NCBI RefSeq assembly: GCF_004217185.1
Contig: NZ_SHKL01000001.1
Coordinates: 3,904,001 to 3,968,000, forward strand
DNA length: 64,000 bases
Source of the DNA: Pseudonocardia sediminis
GTDB lineage: Bacteria; Actinomycetota; Actinomycetes; Mycobacteriales; Pseudonocardiaceae
Direction of reading: 5' to 3'
In this document: in pieces, positions 16,767 to 25,497 of the stretch
Layout of the letters: every line of letters starts with the position of its first letter
How positions within the stretch are numbered: position 1 is the first letter of the stretch
The notes under the pieces: model-generated
What the model was told of the DNA's origin: nothing
The model's database searches: none
The model's input: only the letters and a program-made list of their open reading frames with translations
Program-made: the position numbers and the translations under genes

Positions 16767-18791
16767 TCAGCTCACCGAGAGCTCGGTCGACTGCACGGAC
16801 GACCCGTCCACCGGCTCGTCGAGGGTGAACGTCACCGAGCCGCCACCGATCCGCTTGCTGATCGTCTGCGTGCCGGACTCGGTGTGCACGGTCGCCGTCG
16901 CGGTCCGGCCGGCGCAGTGGTCGTCGAATCCGGAGACCCGCAGCGCGCGGACCTTCCCGTCATCGCCCTGCTGGGCCTCGACGCCGAGCGACGAGGAGTC
17001 GACCGAGCAGGACTCCTCCTGCTGCTTCGCGGCCTGCTCCTCGGCCTGCCGCGCCGCCTCTTGCCGGGCCTGCTTCTGGGCGCGCTCCCGGGCACGTTCC
17101 TGGGCGCGCTCCTGGGCGCGCTCCTGGCGCACCTGCTGCTCGGCACGCTCCTGCGCGGCGGCCCGCTCCCGGGCCGACTCGGCGGCCTCCCGGCGCTCCT
17201 CCTGCTGGGCCTGACGGGCCTGCTCCTGACGGGCGGCGGCCTGCTTCGCCTTCTCGACGGCCGCCTGGCGGGCCTGCCGGTCCGCATCCTGCCGCGCCGC
17301 CTGCTGCTCGGCCGCCTGCTGCTGGGCCACCAGCTCCTGCGCCGCCTGCTGCTGGGCCACCAGCTCCTGCGCGGCCTGCTGCTGGGCCGCCGGCTGCGCG
17401 GCCGCCTCGTTCTGCACGGACTCGCGGGTCGGGAGGAACTTCTGCGCGGTGGGCTTCCGGACGGCCTGGCCGGCGGTGTCGTTCCCGGCCGACGGCGGCT
17501 GCTGCTCCGCCCGCGGCGCGGCCATCGCGGACTCTTTGACGGCCGCACGCAGGGACTGGTCGGCCGACTGCAGAGCGGCCTGCGGGGCCGCCGCCTGCGC
17601 GGTGGGCGCGCCGGAGAGCTGGGCGAGCCAGCGGTCGGCCAGGGCGATGGCCTGCTTCTCCGCCTCGGCGCGGATCGCCTGCTCCGCCGACCCGGGGGTC
17701 GCCGCGGCGGCGCCCCGGACGGGGGCGGACGCCTGCACCGGGGCAGCGTCCCGGACGGGGGTCGCGGCCGGCACCGGGGTCGAGCCCTCGGCCGGGGTTG
17801 AGCCCGGGGTCACCACCGCCGGGATCGTCTCCGCCGGAGCGGTCCTGCCGGGCGCCGTCGTGCCGGGCGCGGTCGCGCCGGGCGTCGTCGCGCCGGGAGC
17901 GGTCGCGCCGGGCTCGCCGGTGACGGGCGTGGTCGCACCGGACCCGGTCCTGTCCGGGGTCGCGTCCGGGGTGGTCGAACCGTCGGTCACGTCCGGCGTC
18001 CCCTCCGTCGACGGGACGAGTGACCCGAGCAGCTCCGACGTCGCGTCGGACGACTCCTGGCCCAGCAGCGCGTCGAGCGGGTTCGCCGTGGTCGCCGAGG
18101 GATCCTCCCCCGTCGCGGCCTGCCGGCTCGCGGACTCCTTCGACGAGCCTCCGAGCCCGAGCAGCGACCCGTCCTCGGACCGGGAGCCCTGCGCCAGGGT
18201 CGAGGTCACCGGCAGCGACGCGACCACGGGTTCGGCCGCGGCGGCGACGGGCGCCACCACCGACGCCACCGGGGCGGGGGCGGCCGGGAGCCGGAGCGGA
18301 GCCGGTGCCGCGACCGGGGCGGCGGGGAGCGCGAGCGGTACGGCGGGAAGCGGGACGGCCGGGAGCGGCGCGGCGGCGAGGGCCCCGGTGAGCGGCGTCG
18401 AGACGACCGGGGCGCCGCCGGACACCGGGAGGGAGCCCGGGGCGGCGATCGTCGGCTCATCGACACCCACGCCGTCGAGCGACGGCAGACCGGACCCGGC
18501 CGCCGGGACGCTGCCGGCCGGGGCCGGGGTGGCGGTCCCGGACCTCGGCGCGGAGGGGCCGGTGCGCTCCTCCGGCGCGGGAAGGCTGGACTGCTTGCCC
18601 GCGGCCCAGGCCGCCCAGTCGTCCGCGCCGTCCGCCGGCTGCGGCGACGACGGCCCGCCGGCGAGGGCCGCGCCGAAGATGCCGACCGCGGCCACCGCCG
18701 TGAAGCCCGCGGCGGCGAACGTCTGCCGCTGCCGCGCCGGACCGGATCGCCGGCCGGGTCGGGTCGGGTCGTCGTGTCCGTCTGCCGGCAT
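16767..18791 (-). CDS. Membrane-anchored, repeat-rich coiled-coil surface protein
   Basis: A 674-residue protein I cannot assign to a family. A basic N-terminus (residues 1-23) is followed by one hydrophobic segment (about 25-46), fitting an uncleaved anchor with the rest outside. Next come Pro/Ala/Val-rich and Thr/Pro-rich low-complexity stretches, including PGATx repeats near 290-320. A long Gln/Glu/Ala/Arg coiled coil follows (about 450-590), with QQQAAQELVA decapeptide repeats. A compact beta-rich C-terminal module of about 80 residues has two cysteines (ESCSVDSS and DDHCAGRT) that could form a disulfide. The AAAGG ribosome site supports the ATG at 18791. It is first in an operon with the EspI-like ATPase, suggesting that the ATPase organises or regulates this envelope component. 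Confidence 0.8.
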   Translation of the reverse strand: MPADGHDDPTRPGRRSGPARQRQTFAAAGFTAVAAVGIFGAALAGGPSSPQPADGADDWAAWAAGKQSSLPAPEERTGPSAPRSGTATPAPAGSVPAAGSGLPSLDGVGVDEPTIAAPGSLPVSGGAPVVSTPLTGALAAAPLPAVPLPAVPLALPAAPVAAPAPLRLPAAPAPVASVVAPVAAAAEPVVASLPVTSTLAQGSRSEDGSLLGLGGSSKESASRQAATGEDPSATTANPLDALLGQESSDATSELLGSLVPSTEGTPDVTDGSTTPDATPDRTGSGATTPVTGEPGATAPGATTPGATAPGTTAPGRTAPAETIPAVVTPGSTPAEGSTPVPAATPVRDAAPVQASAPVRGAAAATPGSAEQAIRAEAEKQAIALADRWLAQLSGAPTAQAAAPQAALQSADQSLRAAVKESAMAAPRAEQQPPSAGNDTAGQAVRKPTAQKFLPTRESVQNEAAAQPAAQQQAAQELVAQQQAAQELVAQQQAAEQQAARQDADRQARQAAVEKAKQAAARQEQARQAQQEERREAAESARERAAAQERAEQQVRQERAQERAQERARERAQKQARQEAARQAEEQAAKQQEESCSVDSSSLGVEAQQGDDGKVRALRVSGFDDHCAGRTATATVHTESGTQTISKRIGGGSVTFTLDEPVDGSSVQSTELSVS
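17311..17389. repeat. 30-bp in-frame tandem repeat in the coiled-coil gene
   Basis: Two identical 30-bp units (17311-17340 and 17341-17370) and a partial third encode the QQQAAQELVA decapeptide inside the coiled coil of the membrane-anchored protein. Copy number could vary between strains. Confidence 0.75.
17850..17913. repeat. 15-bp degenerate tandem repeats encoding PGxTx units
   Basis: Consecutive 15-bp units with the core GTCGCGCCGGG encode Thr/Pro-rich PGATA-like pentapeptides in the extracellular linker of the membrane-anchored protein. The units differ slightly, so the array is older or selected at the protein level. Confidence 0.6.
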
Positions 18792-19049
18792 CGTGGAACA
18801 CCTTTCGTGAGGTCGTCGTACACCCGTGGGGACGGGCGCTGCGGATCCGAGGAGCTGTCGGTCCGGCCGACCCCGCGTGGGCCGGGACGACGACGCCTCG
18901 GGGACTCCGCTCCGATACCCACGCTCACAGCCGGCGGGCCTCGCGTGGGCGGGCCGGGCGGGCGAACGACCAAGTCGAGGAAGATCCCCCGCTAACCCGA
19001 TCGGGTCAGGCCCGACCTCGGGGTCCTGCGCGGAGGGCGACGTCGCGGC

Positions 19050-21737
19050 TCACGCGCCGATCGCCTCCAGCCGCCCGTCCAGGCTCGCCGCCGCCAGCCC
19101 GTGCCGGGTCCGGCAGCCGGCCTTGAGGAAGAGCTTGGTCAGGTGGTTCTCCACGGTCTTCTCGCTGACCCCGATCGCGATCGCGATCCGCCGGTTCGTC
19201 GCGCCGTCGCGGATCAGCTCCACGATGCGTACCTCGATGTCGGAGAAGCGGTCGGGTCGGGAGCGGGCGACCGGGGCGGCGACGCCGCGCCCGGCCATCA
19301 ACTGCTTCGCCCGGGCCCGGAGGCGGGGCGCGCCGATCTCCCGGGCGATCTCGTAGGCCTCGTGCAGCCAGCGCTGCGGGTCGGCCGCCACCAGCCCGGT
19401 CGCGAGGCAGGCCCAGGCCAGCTCGGGGCGGTGCTCACGTCCGCGGACCAGCGCGAGGCCCTCGCGGACCGCGGTCTCGTCGCCCGTGGTCAGGCCGACG
19501 AGCAGCGAGATCGACTCCCGGGCCACGGTGGCGCGGTTGCGGCGTTCGCGCACGGAGGTCTCCTCGGCCAGCCGGGCGGTCCAGGCCGCGTCACCGGCCT
19601 CGGCCGCGACCGTCGCCATCCGGACCAGGAGCCGCCACCCGCCGGCGTCACCGGATCCGGACCCGATGCGGCGGTAGGCCTCCCAGCCGGCCGCGAGCGC
19701 CCCGGCCGCGTCGCCCTCCCGGTACCGGATGCCGCACGCGACCCAGCCTCGGATCGCGGTGAACGGGCCGTCGGCCGGGACCGCGTCGAGCCAGGCGGCC
19801 GCGCGCCGGTCCTCGCCGCGCCAGTTGCACATCTCGGCTGCGAGCAGCTGGGCGATCTGCCGGCTCAGCGGGTCGCCGTGGGTCGCGGTGGCCAGCTCGC
19901 GGGCCGCGCACAACGCGTCGGTCCATGCGCCGGTGGCGTAGGTCTGCACGACGCGGTGGTAGGCGGCGAGCGCACCGTGCGCCGGGGCGCCGTAGTCCGC
20001 GCCGTAGAGCCACTCGAACACCGGGACCAGGGCGCGGGTCGCGAACGCCACCTCGATCCCGAACCGGGCGCGACGGCGGCGCTGCGAGCGGTCCTGCAGC
20101 GTGGCCGCGAGCTGGGGACGCGGCCAGCCGTCGGTGAGGTGGGCGAAAGCGGCGACGAGGTCGTCGAGCTCCACCGGCTCCCCCGCGAACCAGCGGTCGC
20201 AGAACCGCAGCGGGCAGTGCTCGTACCCCGGTTCGGCCAGGGCGTCGCGGACCGCGGCCGACACCGGGCGGCCGCAGTGCAGGGCGGCCAGCGCGGCCGC
20301 CACGGCCAGCTCGGACCGCACCCGGGGGTCGGCCTCGGGCGGGCCCTCCGCCACGATCTCGGCGACGAAACCGGTCAGCAGCTCGCAGCGGCCGTTGCGC
20401 ACGAGCAGGCGGACCAGCTCGGACTGCACCCGCATCCGGCCCCGCCCGGGTCCGGCGTGCCTCCAGGCCGCGAGGTAGCGGCGGGCGGCGTGGTCGGGGT
20501 GCAGGACGGCGACGCGTACGGCCTCGTCGTGGAGCAGGGTGGCCAGGTCCGGTGTGGGCGGCAGCGCCGCGCCCGCGGCGACGACGTGGTCGGCGAGTAC
20601 CGACGGGTCGCACGGCGCACCGGCCTGCGCGGCGGCGTGCAGGTGCGCGGCCATCGCCCGGTGCAGCTCCGTGACGGTGCCGCACCCGGCCTGCTCCAGC
20701 AGGGTCGTACCGAGGGCCGGGCAGCGCAGCGACAGGCGCCCGGCCGCGTCGCCGTCGAGCACCCCCGCGCGGACCAGCCGGTCCACCTCGCGCCCGCACT
20801 CGTCGACCGGGCGCCCGGTCGCGGCGGCGAGGGCGGGGACGTCGTCCACGCCGAGGTCGGTGTAGCCGGCGGCGAGAACCACCAGGTCGCGCGCGGGACC
20901 GTCGCCCACCTCGGTCAGCAACGGGTGCCCGGCGGGCAGGGCGATCGGCGCGGCGCAGCAGCCCGGATCGAGATCGCGCAGGCAGAGGTGGTCGTGGGCG
21001 ACGACGAGCCGGTCACGGGCACGCAGCTCGGCCACCGTCGCCAGCAGCGTCGCCGGGTTCCCGTAGAGCGGGCCCAGCGCCGCCCGCAGCGCGGCGGGCA
21101 CGGCGGGGTCGACGGGCACGTTCCCGACGCGGCGCAGCAGCAGGTCGACGTCGGCGTCGGGCAGCGGGCCGAGCTCGACGACGCGGTCGGCCACGTCGCA
21201 CAGCTCCGCCGACCCTCCGGGCCGGCCGGCGTCGCCGGTGCATCCCGCGACCACGTAGTGCCCGGACAGGTGCGCCGGGGCGAGCGCGAACAGGGGCTGC
21301 CCGACGGCGTCGACGTCGTCGGCGAGCAGCGCCACCCGCGAGTGCACGCCGATCCGGGTGAACATCCGGCCCATCTCGGCGAGCAGCGCCGAGCGGCGCG
21401 CCGGCGAGCCGTAGCTCTCCGGGGTGCACAGGCCGGCCACGGCACTGATCGACGCGCCCAGGGCGGGGTCGGCGTCGAGGTCCTCGAACCGTTCCCGGAC
21501 CGCGGCCAGCACGGCGCAGGCCCCGAACAGGTCCCACTCGACCCGCTCGTCGCCGAAACCGACGTCGAGCACGACGACCCCGTCGGCCCGCAGCTCGCGG
21601 CCCAGCGCAGCGAGCACGGCGGACCGCCCGCTGCCGTGCGCCCCGCGCAGGACCACCAGTCCGCCGCGACCGTCGGGCGGGACCAGATCGGTGAGCTCGT
21701 CCCGTCGTCCGACGACCCCTCCGCGCTGCCGCGCCAT
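19050..21737 (-). CDS. Large LuxR-family ATPase regulator with degenerate P-loop
   Basis: An 895-residue LuxR/STAND-like regulator. N-terminal GGVVGRRDELTDL is followed by the P-loop RGAHGSGRSA (31-40), with Arg replacing the Walker A Lys. The Walker B-like ALLADDVDAVGQP is also weak. The C-terminal HTH is clear: FSDIEVRIVELIRDGATNRRIAIAIGVSEKTVENHLTKLFLKAGCRTRHGLAAASL. It is more distant from the pair at 12338 and 21886 than they are from each other. It is divergent from the 21886 gene (148 bp between starts) and lies upstream of, and on the same strand as, the coiled-coil/EspI-like operon, making it a candidate regulator of that operon. Confidence 0.9.
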   Translation of the reverse strand: MARQRGGVVGRRDELTDLVPPDGRGGLVVLRGAHGSGRSAVLAALGRELRADGVVVLDVGFGDERVEWDLFGACAVLAAVRERFEDLDADPALGASISAVAGLCTPESYGSPARRSALLAEMGRMFTRIGVHSRVALLADDVDAVGQPLFALAPAHLSGHYVVAGCTGDAGRPGGSAELCDVADRVVELGPLPDADVDLLLRRVGNVPVDPAVPAALRAALGPLYGNPATLLATVAELRARDRLVVAHDHLCLRDLDPGCCAAPIALPAGHPLLTEVGDGPARDLVVLAAGYTDLGVDDVPALAAATGRPVDECGREVDRLVRAGVLDGDAAGRLSLRCPALGTTLLEQAGCGTVTELHRAMAAHLHAAAQAGAPCDPSVLADHVVAAGAALPPTPDLATLLHDEAVRVAVLHPDHAARRYLAAWRHAGPGRGRMRVQSELVRLLVRNGRCELLTGFVAEIVAEGPPEADPRVRSELAVAAALAALHCGRPVSAAVRDALAEPGYEHCPLRFCDRWFAGEPVELDDLVAAFAHLTDGWPRPQLAATLQDRSQRRRRARFGIEVAFATRALVPVFEWLYGADYGAPAHGALAAYHRVVQTYATGAWTDALCAARELATATHGDPLSRQIAQLLAAEMCNWRGEDRRAAAWLDAVPADGPFTAIRGWVACGIRYREGDAAGALAAGWEAYRRIGSGSGDAGGWRLLVRMATVAAEAGDAAWTARLAEETSVRERRNRATVARESISLLVGLTTGDETAVREGLALVRGREHRPELAWACLATGLVAADPQRWLHEAYEIAREIGAPRLRARAKQLMAGRGVAAPVARSRPDRFSDIEVRIVELIRDGATNRRIAIAIGVSEKTVENHLTKLFLKAGCRTRHGLAAASLDGRLEAIGA

Positions 21738-21885
21738 GCCACCGTCCTCTCGTCTCGTGCCCGTCCTTCCTAGTTGATCTCACACCGGAACAAACTCCGG
21801 AGCACCCCCGGGGCCCGGATCGGGGAGGTTCCCCCACGGACCGCCCGGATCGCCCGAGACGATCTCGATCGGACAGCATGGGGGC

Positions 21886-24612
21886 ATGAAAGAGCTGGTC
21901 GAGCTGATGAAATCGCCGGGTGGGCCGCCCCTGGTCGGGATCACCGGTCCGGCCGGGTCGGGGCGGACGACACTGCTGGCCGAGCTCGGTACCGAGATCG
22001 ACATCTCCGGTTCGCGCATCGTTGCGCTGCGGTTCACCCGGGACGGGTCGGCCGTGCCCGCCCACCTCGCTTCGCGGTCGGTCCCCGCACCCGGCCGGGT
22101 GGCCCCGGCACGCGACCGGCTCAGCCCGCCGTGGTCGCCGATCGGGTCCGCCGACGGCGCCGCGGACGACCCCCGTATCGCCCGTACGGCCGGCGCCGCG
22201 GCCGCCGCGCCGCTGCTGCTCTCCGGGAACGCGGTACTGCTGGTGGACGACGCGCAGTGGATGGACCGGGACACCTCGGCCGTGCTCGAGGCGATGGTGC
22301 GCCGGTTCGCCGGGTCGACGGTGCGCGTCGTCTGCGCCGTCCGCACGCCGGTCCCGGCGTCGGCACGCGCGGAGGGGGTGTGCGCGTGGGCCCGCCTGCG
22401 CTCGGACGGCCTGGTGCACGACGTGCGCCTCCGACCGCTCGACGGCGACGCGGTGGCCCGTGCGCTGCGGACCGCGACCGGCGCCGTCGCGGCCCCGGAG
22501 CTCGTCGCCCGGGTCCGGGCGCTGAGCCGGGGCGTCCCGGCCGCGGTACGGGACGCCGTCGAGGACTTGCGGGCCGACGGCTCGATCCGGGTGGTCGACC
22601 GGCACGCCTACCTGGTGCCGGCGTCGGGTCGCGCGCGGGAGCCCCGCAACCACCTGCTGCGGACCGTGCACGACCTGGGTGAGGACGTCTGGTCCGCCGC
22701 GAAGGCGGTGGCCGTCCTGCATCCGCTCGGCGCCGCCGCTCCGGGCCTGGTCGCCTCCTCGCTCCGCTGCACGGCGGCCGAGGCCGGCGCGCTGCTCGAC
22801 CGGCTGCGTGGAGCCGGTGTCCTGCACCGCGGGCACGGCGGCGCGACCTGGCGGTTCACCGTGCCGCTGGTCGCGTCGGTCCTGCTGGACTGCCTCGGGC
22901 CCTACGAGCGGCGCCGGCTCTCCGAGACCGCGGTCCGGGCCGTGTGGGACGACGGCGTCGTCTGCGACGACCCCGACTACCTCACCGACCGGGTCGCCGA
23001 CGCCGGCCGCCTGGTCGACCCGGTCCGGGCGCGGGCGGAGCTCCTCGCACGCGCTCCGGAGGCGATGGGCACGAGGCCCGACCTCGCCGAACGGTGGTGG
23101 AACGCGGCCGCCGAGCTGGCGCCGGACCGGGCGCAGCGGGCCCAGGCCCTGCTCATGCACGCCGTCACCTGCTTCCTGCACGGCGACTACGAACGCAGCA
23201 TGCACGGCACCCAGGCGGTCCTGCGCTACCACCCGGAGCAGCTCCCGGCCGAGTCGGTCCAGGAGATCCAGGTGATGCTGATCAGCGCGATGCACAACGT
23301 CGGCGACGCCGGGGCGCTGGAGGAGGTCGCGGCCGGACGGCGGTTCTTCCACGGCGACGACGCCGCCCGCACCGTCTCCCGCGCCATCGCGCTGAGCCTG
23401 ATGGACCGCTGGGCCGACGCCCGGCGGCTGCTCGCCGGGACCCGCGACGTCTGGGCCACCACGGCGATGTCGACCGCACTCGGCGAGCTGTTCGAGATGC
23501 TCGCCGACCTGTGGGCGGGGCGCCCGGAGCCACTGCACCGGCGCCTCGCCGAGGCGGGGACCGGCGACCGGTCGCACGGGACCGACGAGCGGCACCGGCA
23601 CACCCACGTCAACGCCCTGGTCACGACCCTGTTCTGCGTCGGTGACCTGCGCGGGGTGGAGCACGTGCTGGAGAAGGAGGGTCTCGCACCCGAGGGGCTC
23701 GACATGACCAACCGGGCCCAGCTGGCGGCGACGCAGGGCCGGTTCGACACCGCGCTGGACCTCGGCCGGCGCTGCATCGCCGGTGGCACCGCCCGCGGCT
23801 ACGACGCCGGCCGGTCGGCGATGCAGCAGGGCACCGCCTACCTGATGATCGCCCGCGGGGAGCTGAGCCGCGCCCGTGAGCTGCTGGCCACGGCGCGCGC
23901 GGACCGCCCCGCCCTGGCGCACCTGCTGGAGAACCCCGCGGCCGAGATCGACAAGGTGCTCGGGAACGGCGACGCGGCCACCGAGCGGCTCACGACGACC
24001 CTGGACGCGGCGATGCGGCGCGAGCTCGTCGTCGGCGCGGAGCTGACCTGGGCCCAGCTCGCGGACCTGGCCCTGGACCGGGGTGACCACGGCGCGGCGG
24101 TGCGGGCGCTGGAGGGCGTCGACCGGGTCGACGCGGCGATGCGCACCTCGCGCAGCCGGATGTACGCGCTGCTGGTCCGCGCCGCGGTGGACTCCGACGG
24201 CGCCGCGGCCCGGGACGCCGTGGACGTGTGCCGCGAGCGCGGGCAACCGTTCGAGCTCGGCGTCACGATCTCCAAGCTCGCCCGCCACGGACTCGGCGAA
24301 CCGGAGCTGCTGCGGGAGGCCTACGACGTCTTCGGCGACCTCGACGCCCTCCTGTGCCGGGTCTGGACCCGGACGCTGATGCTGCGCTACGACGTCCCGA
24401 TCCCCGGCCGGCGGGTGACGGTGGCCGAGAACGAGCGCCTGCTGGCCCTGCTCGTCGCCGACGGGCTGAGCAACAAGCAGCTCGCGTTCGTGCTGCGGAC
24501 GAGCGACAAGAGCGTGGAGGGACGGCTGAGCAGGCTGTTCAGCCGCACCGGTCACCGGTCGCGAATCGAGCTGGCCGCGGCGATCGCCTCCGGAGAGTAC
24601 GAGGTCGGCTGA
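21886..24612 (+). CDS. Large LuxR-family ATPase regulator with Walker A Lys-to-Arg change (paralogue 2)
   Basis: A 908-residue paralogue of the 12338-15133 product. The P-loop is GPAGSGRTT (21-29) with Arg for Lys, and Walker B is VLLVDDAQWMDRD (117-129). Shared blocks include FAGSTVRVVCAVRTP, GPYERRRL, LTDRVADAGRLVDP and the C-terminal VPIPGRRVTVAENERLLALLVADGLSNKQLAFVLRTSDKSVEGRL. The HTH has Asp-Lys-Ser where LuxR proteins more often have Pro-Arg/Lys-Thr. The start ATG follows a GGGGG stretch; an overlapping ATG 8 bp upstream is out of frame. It is divergent from the 19050 regulator and 71 bp upstream of deoC. Confidence 0.9.
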   Translation: MKELVELMKSPGGPPLVGITGPAGSGRTTLLAELGTEIDISGSRIVALRFTRDGSAVPAHLASRSVPAPGRVAPARDRLSPPWSPIGSADGAADDPRIARTAGAAAAAPLLLSGNAVLLVDDAQWMDRDTSAVLEAMVRRFAGSTVRVVCAVRTPVPASARAEGVCAWARLRSDGLVHDVRLRPLDGDAVARALRTATGAVAAPELVARVRALSRGVPAAVRDAVEDLRADGSIRVVDRHAYLVPASGRAREPRNHLLRTVHDLGEDVWSAAKAVAVLHPLGAAAPGLVASSLRCTAAEAGALLDRLRGAGVLHRGHGGATWRFTVPLVASVLLDCLGPYERRRLSETAVRAVWDDGVVCDDPDYLTDRVADAGRLVDPVRARAELLARAPEAMGTRPDLAERWWNAAAELAPDRAQRAQALLMHAVTCFLHGDYERSMHGTQAVLRYHPEQLPAESVQEIQVMLISAMHNVGDAGALEEVAAGRRFFHGDDAARTVSRAIALSLMDRWADARRLLAGTRDVWATTAMSTALGELFEMLADLWAGRPEPLHRRLAEAGTGDRSHGTDERHRHTHVNALVTTLFCVGDLRGVEHVLEKEGLAPEGLDMTNRAQLAATQGRFDTALDLGRRCIAGGTARGYDAGRSAMQQGTAYLMIARGELSRARELLATARADRPALAHLLENPAAEIDKVLGNGDAATERLTTTLDAAMRRELVVGAELTWAQLADLALDRGDHGAAVRALEGVDRVDAAMRTSRSRMYALLVRAAVDSDGAAARDAVDVCRERGQPFELGVTISKLARHGLGEPELLREAYDVFGDLDALLCRVWTRTLMLRYDVPIPGRRVTVAENERLLALLVADGLSNKQLAFVLRTSDKSVEGRLSRLFSRTGHRSRIELAAAIASGEYEVG

Positions 24613-24683
24613 CCCGCCGCGGCGTCCCCGGCCGGCGCGTAGCGTGCATTCCCGGCACCGCCGTACGAGAAGGAGGCCCGCCC

Positions 24684-25406
24684 GTGACCGCGTCCACCCT
24701 CACCGCCGCCGCCATCGCCGGGATGATCGACCACGCGATCCTCAAGCCGGAGCTGACCCGAGCCGAGGTGGACGCCCAGCTCGACATCGCGGCCCGGTAC
24801 CGGATCTTCAGCGTCTGCGTGCGCCCCTCCGACGTCGCGCACGCCGTGACCCGGCTGGCCGGGACCGATGTCGCCGTCGGCACCGTGATCGGCTTCCCGC
24901 ACGGCACGACCAGCACCGCGGCCAAGGCCGCCGAGGCCCGGCAGGCGCTCGATGACGGCGCCGCCGAGCTCGACATGGTGCTCAACATCGGACGGCTGCG
25001 CAGCGGACTTCTCGACGACGTCGAGGCCGACATCCGGGCCGTCGTCGAGGCCGGGCAGGGGCGGGTCGTCAAGGTCATCCTGGAGACGGCCTTCCTCTCC
25101 GACGACGACATCGTCGCCGGGTGCCGGGCCGCCGAACGGGCCGGCGCGGCGTTCGTCAAGACCTCCACGGGGTTCGCCGGTGGCGGCGCGACGGCCGCGC
25201 ACGTCGAGCTGATGCGCCGCACGGTCGGCCCGTCGGTGCAGGTCAAGGCGTCCGGCGGGGTCCGCGACCTGGACACCGTGCTGGCCTTCCACGCCGCCGG
25301 CGTCACCCGCTTCGGCACCAGCGGCACCGCGACCATCCTCGACGACGCCACCACCCGCGAGTCCGGTGCGACGGCTCCGGCCCGCGAGGACCGCTCCTCC
25401 TACTGA
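24684..25406 (+). CDS. deoC: Deoxyribose-phosphate aldolase
   Basis: A 240-residue class I aldolase that cleaves 2-deoxy-D-ribose 5-phosphate to glyceraldehyde 3-phosphate and acetaldehyde in deoxynucleoside catabolism. Conserved segments: MIDHAILKPELT near the N-terminus, VIGFPHGTT, AELDMVLNIGRL (catalytic Asp), VKVILETAFL, AFVKTSTGFAGGGAT (Schiff-base Lys) and VQVKASGGVRDLDTVLAF. The GTG at 24684 is set by AGGAGG at 24671-24676. No other nucleoside-catabolic genes (deoA, cdd, pmm) are adjacent. It faces the fprB gene convergently across a hairpin. Confidence 0.96.
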   Translation: MTASTLTAAAIAGMIDHAILKPELTRAEVDAQLDIAARYRIFSVCVRPSDVAHAVTRLAGTDVAVGTVIGFPHGTTSTAAKAAEARQALDDGAAELDMVLNIGRLRSGLLDDVEADIRAVVEAGQGRVVKVILETAFLSDDDIVAGCRAAERAGAAFVKTSTGFAGGGATAAHVELMRRTVGPSVQVKASGGVRDLDTVLAFHAAGVTRFGTSGTATILDDATTRESGATAPAREDRSSY

Positions 25407-25448
25407 CGGGCGGGCTCCACCCCGCTTCCGCGCGCCCGCCGACGTGAC

Positions 25449-25473
25449 GCGACCGCGGGCGCGCCCGCGTCGC
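25449..25473. terminator. Hairpin between convergent deoC and fprB
   Basis: GCGAC-c-GCGGGCG pairs with CGCCCGC-GTCGC, giving a strong stem-loop with one bulged C. It lies in the 91-bp gap between the two stop codons and can act as a bidirectional terminator. No U-tract is present. Confidence 0.5.
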
Positions 25474-25497
25474 AGGGCTCGGCGCGCGTCGCGGTGC

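Noticed and set aside
18995..19006. Palindrome ACCCGATCGGGT between two minus-strand genes
   Set aside because: More than 200 bp from the next gene start and of a kind expected by chance in this composition; not listed as an operator.
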